From assembly GCA_052039575.1 (NCBI GenBank), contig JBQGEK010000085.1, positions 1-38,972 of the forward strand: 38,972 nt of DNA, read 5' to 3'. This stretch comes from Patulibacter sp052039575 (GTDB lineage: Bacteria; Actinomycetota; Thermoleophilia; Solirubrobacterales; Solirubrobacteraceae). This document shows positions 1-8,142 of this stretch, piece by piece (position 1 is the stretch's first letter; each line of letters opens with the position of its first letter). The translations under genes were made by a program, and so were the position numbers. Under the pieces are notes generated by a model. That model did not search any database and was not told the origin of the DNA. It saw only the letters and a list, made by a program, of their open reading frames with translations.

Positions 1-7
1 CCCCCGC

Positions 8-1051
8 ATGAGCCTTCCCGACCAGCCGTCCAATCCCGGGGTCGTCGTCGGCCTCGGCGCAATGGGCAGCAACCACCTGCGCGTCGCCCTCAGCCTGCCG
101 GACGCGGACGTGGTCGCCGTCGTCGATCCCGACGCCGACCGCCGTGCCCGCGCCGTCGCCGGCCGCCCCGAGGTCACCGCCCACGCCACGCTCGGCGAGG
201 CGATCGCGGCGCACGAGCTGAAGTGGGCCTGCCTGGCCGTTCCGGTCGGCTTGATCCCGGAGCTGGCGGCCGAGGCGCTCGCCGCCGGGATCCACCTGCT
301 GGTCGAGAAGCCGACCGCGCCGACCGAGGCCCAGGCCCACACGATGGTCGCCGACGCCGAGGCCCGCGGCCTCGTGCTGGCGGTCGGCCATATCGAGCGC
401 TGCAACCCAGCCGTCGTCGCACTCAAGGCGAAGCTCGAGGAGGGCCGGATCGGCCGCGTGCTCCAGATGAACGCGCGCCGACTGAGCCCGTACCCCAACC
501 GTCAGGGCTCGCAGGGCGTCGCGCTCGACCTCTCGACCCATGACATCGACGTGATGCGGTTCGTCACCGGCCAGGAGATCGCCCGAGTCCAGGGCGAGAC
601 CGCGTCGCTGCTGGGCGGCGACCCCAGGCACGAGGACCTGCTGGCGGCGACGCTGCGGTTCGACGACGGCAGCGTCGGCTTGCTCGAGACCAACTGGATG
701 AGCCCGACGAAGGTCCGGCAGCTGACCGTGCTCGGCGAGCGGGGCATGTTCATCGTCGACTACCTGACCCAGGACCTGATCCTCTACGAGCACCCGTCGC
801 GCAACACCGACTGGGACCACCTGGCCGCGATCCGCGGAGGCGGCGAAGGCGACATGATCCGCTTCGCGCTCGACCGCAAGGAGCCGCTGCGGGTGGAGTG
901 GGAGCAGTTCCTCGGCGCCGTCCGCGACGGCGGACCCGCTCCGATCTCGGGCTACGACGGCCTCGCCTCGCTGTCGACGGCGCTCGCGATCCGGACCGCC
1001 GCGGAGACCGACAGCGTCGTCACGCCGGGCTACCGCGGGACGGAGGCCTGA
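8..1051 (+). CDS. Gfo/Idh/MocA-family oxidoreductase, WbpB/WlbA-like UDP-sugar 3-dehydrogenase
   Basis: A 347-residue NAD(P)-dependent oxidoreductase. The N-terminal Rossmann fold shows GLGAMG at residues 15-20, the family EKP motif is at 100-102, and a THDID segment holds the usual active-site His (about 178) and Asp (about 181). The GHIERCNPAV segment resembles WlbA/GnnA-type enzymes that oxidise C3 of UDP-GlcNAc or UDP-GlcNAcA before transamination. That substrate is inferred from context: a WbpE-like aminotransferase, an acyltransferase and a 2-epimerase lie downstream. It forms an operon with the SDR gene, which starts 1 nt after its stop. The ATG at 8 suits the fold, but only 7 bases precede it, so a start further left cannot be excluded. 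Other family members (inositol or glucose-fructose oxidoreductases) are possible. Confidence 0.85.
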   Translation: MSLPDQPSNPGVVVGLGAMGSNHLRVALSLPDADVVAVVDPDADRRARAVAGRPEVTAHATLGEAIAAHELKWACLAVPVGLIPELAAEALAAGIHLLVEKPTAPTEAQAHTMVADAEARGLVLAVGHIERCNPAVVALKAKLEEGRIGRVLQMNARRLSPYPNRQGSQGVALDLSTHDIDVMRFVTGQEIARVQGETASLLGGDPRHEDLLAATLRFDDGSVGLLETNWMSPTKVRQLTVLGERGMFIVDYLTQDLILYEHPSRNTDWDHLAAIRGGGEGDMIRFALDRKEPLRVEWEQFLGAVRDGGPAPISGYDGLASLSTALAIRTAAETDSVVTPGYRGTEA

Positions 1052-1052
1052 G

Positions 1053-2051
1053 ATGGAACAGAACGAGCACTCGGTCCTGCCGGAAGGCCTGATCGCCGGG
1101 TTCGCGGGCAGCCGCGTGATGGTGCTCGGCGGCGCCGGGTTCATCGGCAGCCACCTCGTCGACGGACTGGTCGCCGCCGGTGCCGCACGCGTCGCGGTGG
1201 TCGACGACCTCAGTCTCGGTCGCGAGGAGAACCTGGCCGACGCGTTGAAGCACGACGGCGTCACGCTCGACGTGGCCGACGCCTGCGACCAGGCCGGTCT
1301 GGCCACGCTGGTCGAGCGCGACGGCCACTACGACTACTGCTTCAACCTCGCGGTGATCCCGCTGCCGCACTCGCTCGAGCATCCGCGCGAGAACGTCGAC
1401 CGCAACATCGCGATGACCAGCGCGGTCTGCGAGATCGGCCGCGCCGGCGGCTTCCGCCGGCTGGTCCAGTTCTCGTCGTCGGAGGTCTACGGGACCGCGC
1501 AGGTCGACAAGATCGGCGAGGACCACCCGCTCGGTGCCCACACCCCGTACGCGGCCGCGAAGGCCGGCGCCGACCTGGTCGCGCTGAGCTACGGCACCAC
1601 GTTCGACCTCGAGGTGCTCGTGGTGCGGCCGTTCAACACCTACGGCGAGCGACAGAACGACGCCAGCTACGCGGGTCTGATCCCGATCGTGGTGCGTCGC
1701 GCGCAGGCCGGCCAGCCGATCGTGATCGACGGCGACGGTGAGCAGACGCGCGACATGACGCACGTCTCCGACACGGTCCGCGGAACGCTCGCGCTGGCGG
1801 CGTCGAGTCTCTCCGGGCGCGCCTACAACCTGGGCCACGGCACCGAGGTCAGCGTCAACGAGATGGTCCGTGCGCTGCTCGCGGCGATGGACATGCCCGA
1901 CCACCCGGTCGCGCACGGTCCCGAGCGCCCGGGCGACGTCCGCCGACTGCTCGCCGACGTCAGCGCGGCGCAGGAGGCCGTCGGCTTCGAGGCGCTGATC
2001 GACGTCGACGAGGGCTTCCGGCGGACCGTCCGCTGGTACCTCGACTCCTGA
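1053..2051 (+). CDS. NAD-dependent sugar-nucleotide epimerase/dehydratase (extended SDR)
   Basis: A 332-residue extended SDR. The NAD motif GGAGFIG is at residues 26-32, SSSEVYG gives the catalytic Ser/Glu near 142-144, and the YxxxK pair is Tyr166/Lys170. The VRPFNTYG segment is typical of UDP-glucose/UDP-GlcNAc 4-epimerases and related 4,6-dehydratases. The exact substrate cannot be read from sequence. The gene starts 1 nt after the preceding oxidoreductase stop and has a good GGAGG ribosome site (1042-1046), in contrast to the leaderless starts elsewhere in the window. An inverted repeat at 2081-2102 separates it from the convergent aminotransferase gene. Confidence 0.85.
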   Translation: MEQNEHSVLPEGLIAGFAGSRVMVLGGAGFIGSHLVDGLVAAGAARVAVVDDLSLGREENLADALKHDGVTLDVADACDQAGLATLVERDGHYDYCFNLAVIPLPHSLEHPRENVDRNIAMTSAVCEIGRAGGFRRLVQFSSSEVYGTAQVDKIGEDHPLGAHTPYAAAKAGADLVALSYGTTFDLEVLVVRPFNTYGERQNDASYAGLIPIVVRRAQAGQPIVIDGDGEQTRDMTHVSDTVRGTLALAASSLSGRAYNLGHGTEVSVNEMVRALLAAMDMPDHPVAHGPERPGDVRRLLADVSAAQEAVGFEALIDVDEGFRRTVRWYLDS

Positions 2052-2080
2052 GCGCCTGAACGCCGCCGCGCCCGTCGGGC

Positions 2081-2102
2081 GGTGCCGGGACGCCCCGGCA
2101 CC
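2081..2102. terminator. Inverted repeat between convergent genes (candidate bidirectional terminator)
   Basis: A perfect 9-bp stem (GGTGCCGGG / CCCGGCACC) with an ACGC loop lies in the 72-bp gap between the convergent SDR and aminotransferase genes. There is no T-tract, as is common in very GC-rich actinobacteria, so terminator function is inferred from structure and position. Confidence 0.55.
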
Positions 2103-2123
2103 CGTCCCGCAGCGGCGTCCGCC

Positions 2124-3245
2124 TCAGCCGATCGTCGCGATCACGGCTCGCAGCTCGGTCGCGATCCGGTCCAGGTCCTCGTCGACCAGGCCCTCGTGCA
2201 GCGGCAGCGCCAGGGTCCGGTCGGCCAGCATCTGCGCGTGCGGGAGGTCACCCGGTGCGGTGCCACAGGCCTCGCGGAACGCCGGCTCCACGTGCATCGC
2301 GTAGGTGCCGAGCGTCGACTCCACGCCGCGCTCGCGCAACGCCATCACCGTCGCGTCGCGGTCGATCGCCGGATCGCAGGTCACCACGAACGCCTGGTAG
2401 GGGTGCACGTGCCCGTCGGGGATCGCCTGCGGCGTCACCCCGTCGACGGACGCGAGGCGTTCGCGGAGGCCCGCGGCGAGCACGCCCCGCCGCTCGATGA
2501 CCGCACCGAACCCGGGAACCTGCTGCAGGCCGAGGGCGGCATTGAGGTCGCTCATCCGGTAGTTGAAGCCCGGCTCGATGAAGCTCATCCGCCAGCCGGT
2601 GCGCTCGGTGCCGTGGTTGCGCAGCCGGCGCAGGCGAGCGGCCAGCGCGTCGTCGTCGGTGGTGACCATCCCGCCCTCGCCGGTGGTCAGCGACTTGCGC
2701 GGGTGGAAGCTGAAGCAGGACGCGGCGCCGAACGTGCCGACCCGCCGGGCGCCGATCGCGCCGCCGAGCCCGCAGGCCGCGTCGCAGAGCAGGGCGATCC
2801 CGCGCTCCTGGAGCAGCGGCTCGATCGTGCCGTAGTCGGCCGGCAGGCCGAAGACGTCGACCGTGATCACGGCCGTGGTCCGCGGGGTCAGCGCGGCCAG
2901 CAAGGCGTCGGGATCGATCCCGTAGGTGGCGGGATCGGCGTCGACCAGCCGCAGCGTCGCGCCGCGCTGCAGCACGGAGTTGCCGGTCGCGGGGTAGGTG
3001 AAGTCCGCCACCGCGACCTCGTCCCCCGCACCGACATCGAGCCCGGCGAGGGCCAGCTCGAGCGCGGTCGTGGCCGAGGTGGTGGCGATCGCGTGCCGGG
3101 CCCCGACGAAGGCGGCGAGCGCCTCCTCGAACTCCCCGACGACCGGGCCCTGGGTCAGGTTGCCGCTGTCGAGCACCGCCTTCAGGGCGTCGAGCGTGCC
3201 CTCCGGGAACTGGGGGTCGGCCAGCCGCAGCGTCCGCTCGCTCAT
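2124..3245 (-). CDS. DegT/DnrJ/EryC1-family PLP sugar aminotransferase
   Basis: A 373-residue PLP-dependent aminotransferase acting on nucleotide-linked keto-sugars. Asp155 in CDAACG should pair with the pyridine nitrogen. Lys184 in SFHPRKSLTTGEGG is the Schiff-base lysine, and NYRMSD follows as usual. The start is the ATG at 3243-3245, which overlaps the stop of the upstream acetyltransferase (ATGA), so the two are translationally coupled. An aminotransferase-acetyltransferase pair typically makes an N-acetylated amino sugar. With a Gmd-like dehydratase in the same locus, GDP-perosamine N-acetylation is one option. A UDP-2,3-diamino sugar is another, but the aminotransferase at 8143-9228 looks closer to WbpE. 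Confidence 0.88.
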   Translation of the reverse strand: MSERTLRLADPQFPEGTLDALKAVLDSGNLTQGPVVGEFEEALAAFVGARHAIATTSATTALELALAGLDVGAGDEVAVADFTYPATGNSVLQRGATLRLVDADPATYGIDPDALLAALTPRTTAVITVDVFGLPADYGTIEPLLQERGIALLCDAACGLGGAIGARRVGTFGAASCFSFHPRKSLTTGEGGMVTTDDDALAARLRRLRNHGTERTGWRMSFIEPGFNYRMSDLNAALGLQQVPGFGAVIERRGVLAAGLRERLASVDGVTPQAIPDGHVHPYQAFVVTCDPAIDRDATVMALRERGVESTLGTYAMHVEPAFREACGTAPGDLPHAQMLADRTLALPLHEGLVDEDLDRIATELRAVIATIG

Positions 3246-3763
3246 CGCTCGCCCCGCATCCGCAGCACGCGCGCCGGGACCCCGGCGGCGATCGACCCGG
3301 CGGGGATCTCGCCGTTGACCACGGCCCCGGCCCCGATCTGGGCGCCGGCACCGACCACCGCTCCGGGCAGCACGATCGTGCCCATCCCGACGTCGGATCC
3401 GCTCTCGATCCGTACCGGGGCGAACTCGAGCGGCGCCTCGATCACCGGGGCCGGCGGCGGCGTCTCGCCGTGGACCGAGGTCAGCACCGAGACCCGCGGA
3501 CCGATCCCGACCTGCTCGCCGATCTCGATCCCACCGGCGCTCTGGAAGTAGCCGTCCTGGCCGATCCAGCTGCCCGACCCGATCGTAAACCTCCCGCGGG
3601 TGTCGGCGCGGAGCGCGGTGCGATGCCCGATGTACACGTCGTCGCCGAGGAACAGGTGCCCGGGATTGAAGATCAGGACCCCCTCCTCGATCACGCACCG
3701 TTCCCCGATCGCGCCGAGATCGGACAGTTGGAAACGGCCGTCGCCGTGAGTCCTCCACGCCAT
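3242..3763 (-). CDS. Left-handed beta-helix (hexapeptide) acetyltransferase
   Basis: A 173-residue trimeric-type acyltransferase built from hexapeptide repeats, for example IGRxxx-like turns such as VGAGAQIGAGAVV near 140-152, with the closing AAGVPARVLR segment. Such enzymes transfer acetyl groups from acetyl-CoA to a hydroxyl or amino group of a sugar. It is the first gene of a two-gene operon whose second member is a sugar aminotransferase, so N-acetylation of the new amino group is the likely job (inference). The start is set by a TACCCT hexamer 6 nt upstream on the minus strand, which suggests a leaderless mRNA. Confidence 0.82.
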   Translation of the reverse strand: MAWRTHGDGRFQLSDLGAIGERCVIEEGVLIFNPGHLFLGDDVYIGHRTALRADTRGRFTIGSGSWIGQDGYFQSAGGIEIGEQVGIGPRVSVLTSVHGETPPPAPVIEAPLEFAPVRIESGSDVGMGTIVLPGAVVGAGAQIGAGAVVNGEIPAGSIAAGVPARVLRMRGER

Positions 3764-3769
3764 CGGGAC

Positions 3770-3775
3770 AGGGTA
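3770..3775 (-). promoter_or_regulatory. Leaderless-type -10 box (TACCCT)
   Basis: TACCCT on the minus strand ends 6 nt before the ATG of the acetyltransferase. It faces the asnB -10 box across an 84-bp divergent gap. No convincing -35 box was found. Confidence 0.5.
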
Positions 3776-3833
3776 CCCGCGGGGCGGGCCGGCACGACGC
3801 TCGGCGACGGCCGCGAGCCGGCGGAGCGGTCAC

Positions 3834-3839
3834 TACTCT
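3834..3839 (+). promoter_or_regulatory. Leaderless-type -10 box (TACTCT)
   Basis: TACTCT ends 8 nt before the asnB ATG, placing the expected transcription start at or next to the start codon. This supports the MCGIAG start. Confidence 0.5.
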
Positions 3840-3847
3840 CCCCCGGG

Positions 3848-5662
3848 ATGTGTGGCATCGCAGGAACCTTCCGCGGCCCTCGACCCGACGCAGCGTTGCT
3901 CGGGCGGATGGCCGACGAGATGGTGCCCCGCGGACCGGACGACCACGGGGTCTGGCACGACGAGCACGTCGGACTGGCGTTCCGGCGGCTGGCGATCGTC
4001 GACCTCGACCACCGCTCCGCGCAGCCCTTGCACTGGGGTCGCTGGCATCTGGTCTTCAACGGCGAGATCTACAACCACGTCGAGCTGCGCGCCACGCTCG
4101 AGGGGCTCGGCCACGAGTTCCGCACCACCGGCGACGGCGAGGTCCTGCTGCACGCCTGGGCCCAGTGGGGCGAAGAGGCGCTCGACCGCATCAACGGGAT
4201 GTTCGCCTTCGCGATCTACCACGACGAACGCCGCGAGCTGACGCTGGCCGTCGACCCGTTCGGCGAGAAGCCGCTGTTCTGGCACCGCGACGGCGATCGG
4301 GTCGTGTTCGCGTCGAGCGCACGGGCGATCCAGCAGGCGGTGCCGGGCCTCGGTCGCCCCCGCGAGTCGACGCTCGCGCCCTTCCTGACCCTCGGCAGCA
4401 CCGCTCCCGCCGACCAGACGTTCTTCGCCGCGATCGATCGGCTGCCGGCCGCCCACCTGATGCGGGTCGACCGCGACGGGCGGACCAGCACCCGGCGCTA
4501 CTGGGAACCGCAGCCGGTGGAGGTCCCCACCCGCTACGGCGAGGCCGTCGCGCAGCTGCGCGAGCTGCTGACCGACTCGGTCCGGCTGCGGCTGCGCGCC
4601 GACGTGCCGATCGGTGGATCGCTGAGCGGTGGTGTCGACTCGACCGCGATCGTCGGGCTGGCCGCGTCGCTCGAGCCCGACGCGGCGCGGCACGCGTTCA
4701 CGGCGACCTTCCCCGGGTTCGAGCGCGACGAGTGGAGGTACGCGTCGGCCGCGGCGCAGTCGATCGGCGTGACCCAGCACCACGCGGTGACGCCGACCGC
4801 GGACGAGGTGCTCCGGGATCTCGACGACCTGGTGCTCGCACAGGAGGAGCCGTTCGGGTCGCTGAGCATCTACGCCCAGTACCGGGTCAACCAGGCCGCC
4901 CACGACGCGGGCGTGACCGTGATGCTCGACGGCCAGGGGGGCGACGAGCTGTTCGGCGGCTACGCCGGGACCGCGGGCTGGGCCACCCGCGCCCGGGGAC
5001 TGCGCCGGGCGATCCGGACCGCGCTGCACGACCCGATCGCGCGGCGCGAGCTTCCGGTGGCGTACGGGTCGACGTTGCTGCCGGCGGCCGTCGCGCACCG
5101 CCACCGCCGGGCGCAGGCGTCCGCCTACGTGACCCCGGAGGTGCTGGAGGCCGGCGTCCGCTACGAGCCGGGCCGCTACGCCCGGACGGTGGCGTCGAAT
5201 CCGCTGCGGGCCGAGCTGCTGCGCCAGCAGTTCCACACCAGCTTGCCGCACCTGCTGCGCTACGCCGACCGCGATTCGATGGCGCACTCGCGCGAGGTCC
5301 GGCTGCCGCTGCTCGACCGGCGGGTGGCGGAGTTCGCGCTCTCCTGCCCCCCGAGCTTCCTGTACCACCGCGGCGAGACCAAGCGGATCCTGCGCGACGC
5401 GATCCGTGACCTGGTCCCGGACGTGATCCTCGCCCGCCGCGACAAGGTCGGCTTCGAGCCGCCGCAGGTGCAGTGGCTCTCGACGGCCGACGCGCGGGCG
5501 ATGCTCGGCGACCTGCTGCTGGATCCCGCCGCCCGCGCCCGCGGCCTGTGGGACGCGGCGCGGATCGAGCAGGACCTGCGGGCCGAGCGGTGGTGCGACG
5601 CCCGCGGCCTCTGGTGGGCCGCCAGCGTCGAGCTGTGGATCCGGCGGTTCGCGGGGGCCTGA
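3848..5662 (+). CDS. asnB: AsnB-type glutamine-hydrolysing amidotransferase (asparagine synthase family)
   Basis: A 604-residue class II amidotransferase. Cys2 of MCGIAG becomes the N-terminal nucleophile. FNGEIYN and the downstream GDGEV region form the glutaminase pocket, and the C-terminal synthase domain has the ATP pyrophosphatase loop SGGVDS at 260-265. Length and domain order match asparagine synthetase B. The enzyme takes ammonia from glutamine and amidates an adenylated carboxylate, normally aspartate. Inside a polysaccharide locus with two UDP-sugar 6-dehydrogenases, a WbpS-like role (amidating uronic acid residues) is also plausible and cannot be separated by sequence alone. A TACTCT box 8 nt upstream suggests a leaderless transcript. 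It converges with the dehydrogenase gene 23 nt downstream. Confidence 0.85.
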   Translation: MCGIAGTFRGPRPDAALLGRMADEMVPRGPDDHGVWHDEHVGLAFRRLAIVDLDHRSAQPLHWGRWHLVFNGEIYNHVELRATLEGLGHEFRTTGDGEVLLHAWAQWGEEALDRINGMFAFAIYHDERRELTLAVDPFGEKPLFWHRDGDRVVFASSARAIQQAVPGLGRPRESTLAPFLTLGSTAPADQTFFAAIDRLPAAHLMRVDRDGRTSTRRYWEPQPVEVPTRYGEAVAQLRELLTDSVRLRLRADVPIGGSLSGGVDSTAIVGLAASLEPDAARHAFTATFPGFERDEWRYASAAAQSIGVTQHHAVTPTADEVLRDLDDLVLAQEEPFGSLSIYAQYRVNQAAHDAGVTVMLDGQGGDELFGGYAGTAGWATRARGLRRAIRTALHDPIARRELPVAYGSTLLPAAVAHRHRRAQASAYVTPEVLEAGVRYEPGRYARTVASNPLRAELLRQQFHTSLPHLLRYADRDSMAHSREVRLPLLDRRVAEFALSCPPSFLYHRGETKRILRDAIRDLVPDVILARRDKVGFEPPQVQWLSTADARAMLGDLLLDPAARARGLWDAARIEQDLRAERWCDARGLWWAASVELWIRRFAGA

Positions 5663-5685
5663 GCCTGGGTCGTTGTCGCCGAGCG

Positions 5686-7044
5686 TTAGGTGCCCGCGCG
5701 CTCGGCGTCGCGGCCGATCCGGCGGACCGTGACGCCGCGCTCGGCCCAAACCGCGGGGTCGAGGACGCTGCGGCCGTCGACGATCACCGCCGCGCCCGGC
5801 ACGTCCGCCGGCTGCAGGTCGCGGTAGCGCCGGTGGTCGGCCTGGATGATCGCCGCGTCGACCGGATCGCCGTCCCACGGCTGCAGGCCGAGCTGCGTGA
5901 GCTCGTCGTCGCTCATCAGCGGGTCGCTGACCAGCGGAATCGCCCCGGCGGCGTGCAGCGCGGCGTGCAGCCCGAAGACCCCGCTGAACGCCGTCTCCTT
6001 GACGTCGCCGCGGTAGGTGGCGCCGAGCACCAGGACGCGCTTGGCGGTCAGGTCTCGAGTGGCGTCGGGCTCGGCCGCCAGCGTCTCGGTCAGCAGCTCG
6101 ACCGCGTAGGCCGGCATCGCCTCGTTGACCGTGCGAGCCGCGGCCGGCAGCGTGGCGTCCGGGTCTCCCGCCAGGTAGAAGCGCGGGTAGACCGGGATGC
6201 AGTGCCCGCCGACGGCGACGCCGGGCCGGTGGATGTGACTGAACGGCTGGCTGTTGGCCGCGTCGATCACGCCGTCGATGTCGACGCCGATCTGATCCGC
6301 GTGGCGCGCCAGCTCGTTGGCGAAGGCGATGTTGATGTCACGGTAGGTCGTCTCGGCGAGCTTGGTCAGCTCGGCCGCCTCGGCCCCACCCATCGAACGC
6401 ACCTCGACCGGCTTCTCCGGCGTGTCGAGCAGCCGGCGGTAGCGCTCGGAGGTCCGTTCCTCGCCGACCGTGTCGAGGCCGCCGACGAGCTTCGGGTAGT
6501 TCTCGAGGTCGGCGAAGATCCGGCCGCTGTAGACCCGCTCGGGGCTGTGCGCGGCGTGGAAGTCGCGGCCCTCGCGCAGACCGCTGGCCGCTTCCAGGCG
6601 GGACGTCACGCGCCCCCGGGTGCTGCCAACCGGCAGCGTCGTCTCGACGACGATGCTCGGCGGCGTGCCGTCGGCGCCGAACGCCGAGCCGTGCCGCGCG
6701 TACGCGGCCTCCAGGCCGCGGCCGATCGCATCGACCGCGGAGTCCAGCGCGCGCCAGTCCGGGTTGGCCTGGTCGTCGACCATCAACGGCGGCACCGCGA
6801 GCACCAGGTCGACGCCCTCGCCGATCGCCTCGACCGCGTCGACGGTCGCCCGCAGCCGCCCCGGCACGACCTCTGCGAGGCCGTCGGCCAGGCCCGTCTC
6901 ACCGGGGAACGGCTCCTGGGCCGCATTGACCTGATCGACCACGGTCTGGGAGATGTCGACGCCGATCACGTCGTGCCCGTGGCGGGCGGCGTGGACGGCG
7001 AGTGGCAGCCCGATCTTGCCGAGCGCGACGACGACGACCTTCAT
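5686..7044 (-). CDS. UDP-sugar 6-dehydrogenase (UDP-GlcNAc/ManNAc dehydrogenase type, WbpA-like candidate)
   Basis: A 452-residue nucleotide-sugar dehydrogenase of the UDP-glucose/GDP-mannose family. It oxidises the C6 hydroxyl to a carboxylate in two NAD-dependent steps. The N-terminal NAD domain starts VVVALGKIGLP. The central domain contains the catalytic cysteine Cys282 in GGHCIPVYP. The C-terminal UDP-binding domain starts near VLVLGATYRGDVKE. It is the best candidate for the WbpA step that makes UDP-GlcNAcA, because its divergent neighbour is a WbpD-like acyltransferase (inference). No TAnnnT box is seen directly upstream, unlike most genes here; a small GGACC/GGTCC hairpin lies just before the ATG. 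Confidence 0.87.
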   Translation of the reverse strand: MKVVVVALGKIGLPLAVHAARHGHDVIGVDISQTVVDQVNAAQEPFPGETGLADGLAEVVPGRLRATVDAVEAIGEGVDLVLAVPPLMVDDQANPDWRALDSAVDAIGRGLEAAYARHGSAFGADGTPPSIVVETTLPVGSTRGRVTSRLEAASGLREGRDFHAAHSPERVYSGRIFADLENYPKLVGGLDTVGEERTSERYRRLLDTPEKPVEVRSMGGAEAAELTKLAETTYRDINIAFANELARHADQIGVDIDGVIDAANSQPFSHIHRPGVAVGGHCIPVYPRFYLAGDPDATLPAAARTVNEAMPAYAVELLTETLAAEPDATRDLTAKRVLVLGATYRGDVKETAFSGVFGLHAALHAAGAIPLVSDPLMSDDELTQLGLQPWDGDPVDAAIIQADHRRYRDLQPADVPGAAVIVDGRSVLDPAVWAERGVTVRRIGRDAERAGT

Positions 7045-7186
7045 GCGCGGACCCCGCGGTCCTCACGCGAACGGTGGGGCGTCGAGGACCCCCAGGCGAA
7101 TGTCGAGCCAATCACCGGGCAAGCGTATCGGTCGACCGGTGCCCCGCGACGCCGCGGGTCGCCGTCGTCGAGCCGGCGGTTCGTCG

Positions 7187-7192
7187 TACCCT
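7187..7192 (+). promoter_or_regulatory. Leaderless-type -10 box (TACCCT)
   Basis: TACCCT ends 8 nt before the ATG of the beta-helix acyltransferase, with no ribosome site between them. It lies in the 156-bp divergent gap with the dehydrogenase gene. Confidence 0.5.
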
Positions 7193-7200
7193 TCTGCCCC

Positions 7201-8094
7201 ATGAGTCGCCGCCCGCCCCGCCCGTCGATGCACCCCAACGCGGTCGCCGAGCCGTCGGCGGTCGCCGGCGCCGGCGCGATGATCGGCGCCGACGCCCGAA
7301 TCGGCGAGGACGCCCGGATCGCGCCGTTCGCCGTGATCGACGCCCGGACCACGGTCGGCGCGCGTTCGATCGTCGGCACCCACGCCGTCCTCCACCACGA
7401 CGTGACCGTCGGCAACATGGTGCAGATCGGGGCCCACGCGGTCATCCATCCCGGCGTGACGCTGGGCGACGACGTCGTCGTCGGCGACCACGCCGTGCTC
7501 GGCAAGCCGCCGCGGCTGCGCGCCGGGTCGGCCGCCGCGTCCGCCGACCCGCTTCCGCCGCTGCGGATCGGCGCCGGGGCGACGATCGGGGCCGGCGCCG
7601 TGGTCTTCACCGGCAGCACGATCGGCGAGGGCAGCATCGTCGGCGACCAGGCGTTCGTCCGCGAGCGTTCGACGGTCGGTGACCGCACCGTCGTCGGCCG
7701 CGGCAGCACCATCGACTGCGACGTCACCGTCGGCGACCGCGTCAGCATCCAGACCGACGTCTACGTGACCGCCCGCAGCGTCGTCGAGGACGACGTCTTC
7801 CTCGGGCCCGGCGTCTGCACTACCAACGACGACCGGATGGCCCGGGCCCCGCTCGGCGTCGACGGCGAACCCGACCGCCAGGCCCTGGCCGACGGTCTGC
7901 GCGGCGCGCTGATCCGGCGCGGCGCCCGCGTCGGCGGCCGGGCCGTGCTGGTGCCGGGGGTCGAGATCGGCGCCGACGCCTTCATCGCTGCCGGCGCCGT
8001 CGTCACCAGGGACGTCGCTCCGGCCGTGCGGATGATCGGCGTGCCGGCTCGCGAGGCGGGTCCGGTACCCGCCGAGGACCGGCTGCGCGACTGA
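7201..8094 (+). CDS. Left-handed beta-helix acyltransferase, WbpD-like sugar N-acetyltransferase candidate
   Basis: A 297-residue hexapeptide-repeat protein. Repeats run almost without break from about residue 20 to 210 (runs such as IGADARIGEDARI and VTVGDRVSI) and again near 238-285, ending in the usual MIGVPAR closure. It is longer than WbpD-type UDP-GlcNAc3NA N-acetyltransferases (about 190 residues), with extra N-terminal coils and an insertion holding GEPDRQ near 222. It probably acetylates the amino group made by the WbpE-like aminotransferase encoded just downstream on the other strand. ATG 7201 is chosen from the TACCCT box 8 nt upstream; ATG 7228 is a less likely alternative. LpxA-like or serine-acetyltransferase-like roles are less likely in this context. 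Confidence 0.8.
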   Translation: MSRRPPRPSMHPNAVAEPSAVAGAGAMIGADARIGEDARIAPFAVIDARTTVGARSIVGTHAVLHHDVTVGNMVQIGAHAVIHPGVTLGDDVVVGDHAVLGKPPRLRAGSAAASADPLPPLRIGAGATIGAGAVVFTGSTIGEGSIVGDQAFVRERSTVGDRTVVGRGSTIDCDVTVGDRVSIQTDVYVTARSVVEDDVFLGPGVCTTNDDRMARAPLGVDGEPDRQALADGLRGALIRRGARVGGRAVLVPGVEIGADAFIAAGAVVTRDVAPAVRMIGVPAREAGPVPAEDRLRD

Positions 8095-8107
8095 GACCCG
8101 ACCGCTC

Positions 8108-8132
8108 GCCCCGCGACCGAGCGCCGCGGGGC
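8108..8132. terminator. Inverted repeat between convergent genes
   Basis: An 8-bp perfect stem (GCCCCGCG / CGCGGGGC) with a 9-nt loop fills most of the 48-bp gap between the convergent acyltransferase and aminotransferase genes. It is a candidate bidirectional terminator without a T-tract. Confidence 0.5.
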
Positions 8133-8142
8133 CGGTGGCACG

